From Chloroflexi bacterium RBG_16_68_14 (GTDB taxonomy: Bacteria; Chloroflexota; Dehalococcoidia; DSTF01; RBG-16-68-14): a stretch of DNA of 5,183 nucleotides. Under the pieces are notes generated by a model that saw nothing but the letters and a program-made list of their open reading frames with translations, made no database searches and was not told where the DNA came from. The position numbers and the translations under genes are program-made. The stretch spans positions 24,356 to 29,538 of the forward strand of contig MGOB01000082.1 in the NCBI GenBank assembly GCA_001796995.1. Reading direction: 5' to 3'. Positions within the stretch are counted from its first letter, which is position 1, and every line of letters starts with the position of its first letter. Below, in pieces: positions 4,613-5,183 of this stretch.

Positions 4613-5173
4613 TCAGCGCTCTACTGGCGCATCTAGCTGACGGTAGACGGACACCTGCGTATCTCCATAGCGACGGTTCCAGCTCAACCGCAAGGGCCCC
4701 AGCTCCTCGGGCGGCTGGCGCCTCCGGCTCTGCTCCAGCACCAGCGTCGTCCCCGGGCCGACCAGCCGCGAGCGGGCGATGCGCTCCAGGGCAGCCAGGG
4801 CAGCGTCATCATCGTACGGCGGATCCGCCAGCAAGAGCGAGTAGGGCCCTTCCAGCCCCTCCGGCGCCCGCTCCACCGCGAGCTGATGCACGCGGCCTCG
4901 CTCTTGGAGCCCGGTCAAGGCCAGATTCTCCCGGATGAGGGCGACGTTCGCCGCGCTGCGCTCCACGAAGTCACACCACTCGCTGCCCCGGCTGAGCGCC
5001 TCGATGCCCAGGGCGCCGCTCCCGGCGTACAGGTCCAGCACCCGCGAGCGATCGACTCCCTGCGCCTCCAGCACATCAAAGATGGCACCTCGCACCAGGT
5101 CGGACGTGGGCCGCACGCCGGCCGCCGGGCGTTTCAGGCGGCGGCCTCGGGCTGCCCCGCCGATGACCCGCAC
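4613..5173 (-). CDS. rsmD: RsmD, 16S rRNA (guanine966-N2)-methyltransferase
   Basis: A 186-residue SAM-dependent methyltransferase that makes m2G966 in 16S rRNA during 30S assembly. Motifs in order are MRVIGGAARGRRLKRP (1-16), the family signature RPTSDLVRGAIFDVL (21-35, with Gly where many have Glu), SAM-binding motif I LDLYAGSGALGIEALSRG (46-63), the acidic residue of VERS (70-73) and the catalytic DPPY at 117-120, typical of exocyclic-amine methylation. Length matches the family (about 185). The start chosen is GTG 5173, which gives the usual MRVI N-terminus; AAGG lies only 2 nt upstream, and the frame remains open to the right edge, so a slightly earlier start cannot be excluded. It is first of the visible operon rsmD-coaD-coiled-coil gene; the promoter is outside the window. 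Confidence 0.94.
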   Translation of the reverse strand: MRVIGGAARGRRLKRPAAGVRPTSDLVRGAIFDVLEAQGVDRSRVLDLYAGSGALGIEALSRGSEWCDFVERSAANVALIRENLALTGLQERGRVHQLAVERAPEGLEGPYSLLLADPPYDDDAALAALERIARSRLVGPGTTLVLEQSRRRQPPEELGPLRLSWNRRYGDTQVSVYRQLDAPVER

Positions 5174-5183
5174 GGCCTTACGG

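Noticed and set aside
3776..4636. 286-codon plus-strand reading frame
   Set aside because: Antisense to coaD and the coiled-coil gene; the Ser/Arg-rich translation is typical of a GC-rich shadow frame.
1..5183. A novel multigene system, mobile element or CRISPR array
   Set aside because: All sizeable genes belong to known families with housekeeping or single-gene roles; no repeats with regular spacers, transposase, integrase or attachment duplication next to the tRNA was seen.

Overview
The window is high-GC bacterial chromosome carrying ordinary housekeeping and small accessory genes. The best guess for the source is an uncultured Chloroflexota, perhaps Dehalococcoidia. This rests on remembered family sequences: CoaD has the string EFDMALMN, RsmD has the string VRGAIF, and a DivIVA/SepIVA-like coiled-coil gene directly follows rsmD-coaD. 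It is an inference and was not tested by search. No phage, transposon, CRISPR or defence genes are visible.

Left part (1-1821, minus strand). folC (dihydrofolate/folylpolyglutamate synthase) runs off the left edge, so about 352 N-terminal codons are present. Upstream of it, on the same strand, is a winged-helix regulator of the COG2345/SufR type with four cysteines near its C-terminus. Each of these two genes has its own extended -10 promoter (TGCTATACT and TGCTATGAT).

Middle (1822-3523, plus strand). A tRNA-Ala(GGC) gene with encoded CCA, a plausible promoter and a GC-rich hairpin terminator sits divergently from the regulator. It is followed by an MgtC/SapB-family membrane protein and an exported alpha/beta hydrolase. 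The hydrolase appears to have its own promoter. A perfect 7-6-7 palindrome spans the -10 element and the start codon, and the predicted transcript starts about 3 nt before the ATG.

Right part (3520-5173, minus strand). An operon rsmD -> coaD -> coiled-coil protein makes the 16S rRNA m2G966 methyltransferase, the CoA-biosynthetic phosphopantetheine adenylyltransferase and a candidate cell-envelope/septum protein. It converges on the hydrolase gene, and the two stop codons share one palindromic CTAG.

How the genes work together: folC and coaD serve cofactor synthesis, rsmD and the tRNA serve translation. The other genes have no clear pathway link to them. No previously undescribed multigene system is evident. 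The points most worth a second look are the active-site substitutions in CoaD, the SepIVA-like coiled-coil protein, the palindromic near-leaderless start of the hydrolase, the shared CTAG stop, and unusual tertiary and anticodon-loop positions in the tRNA.
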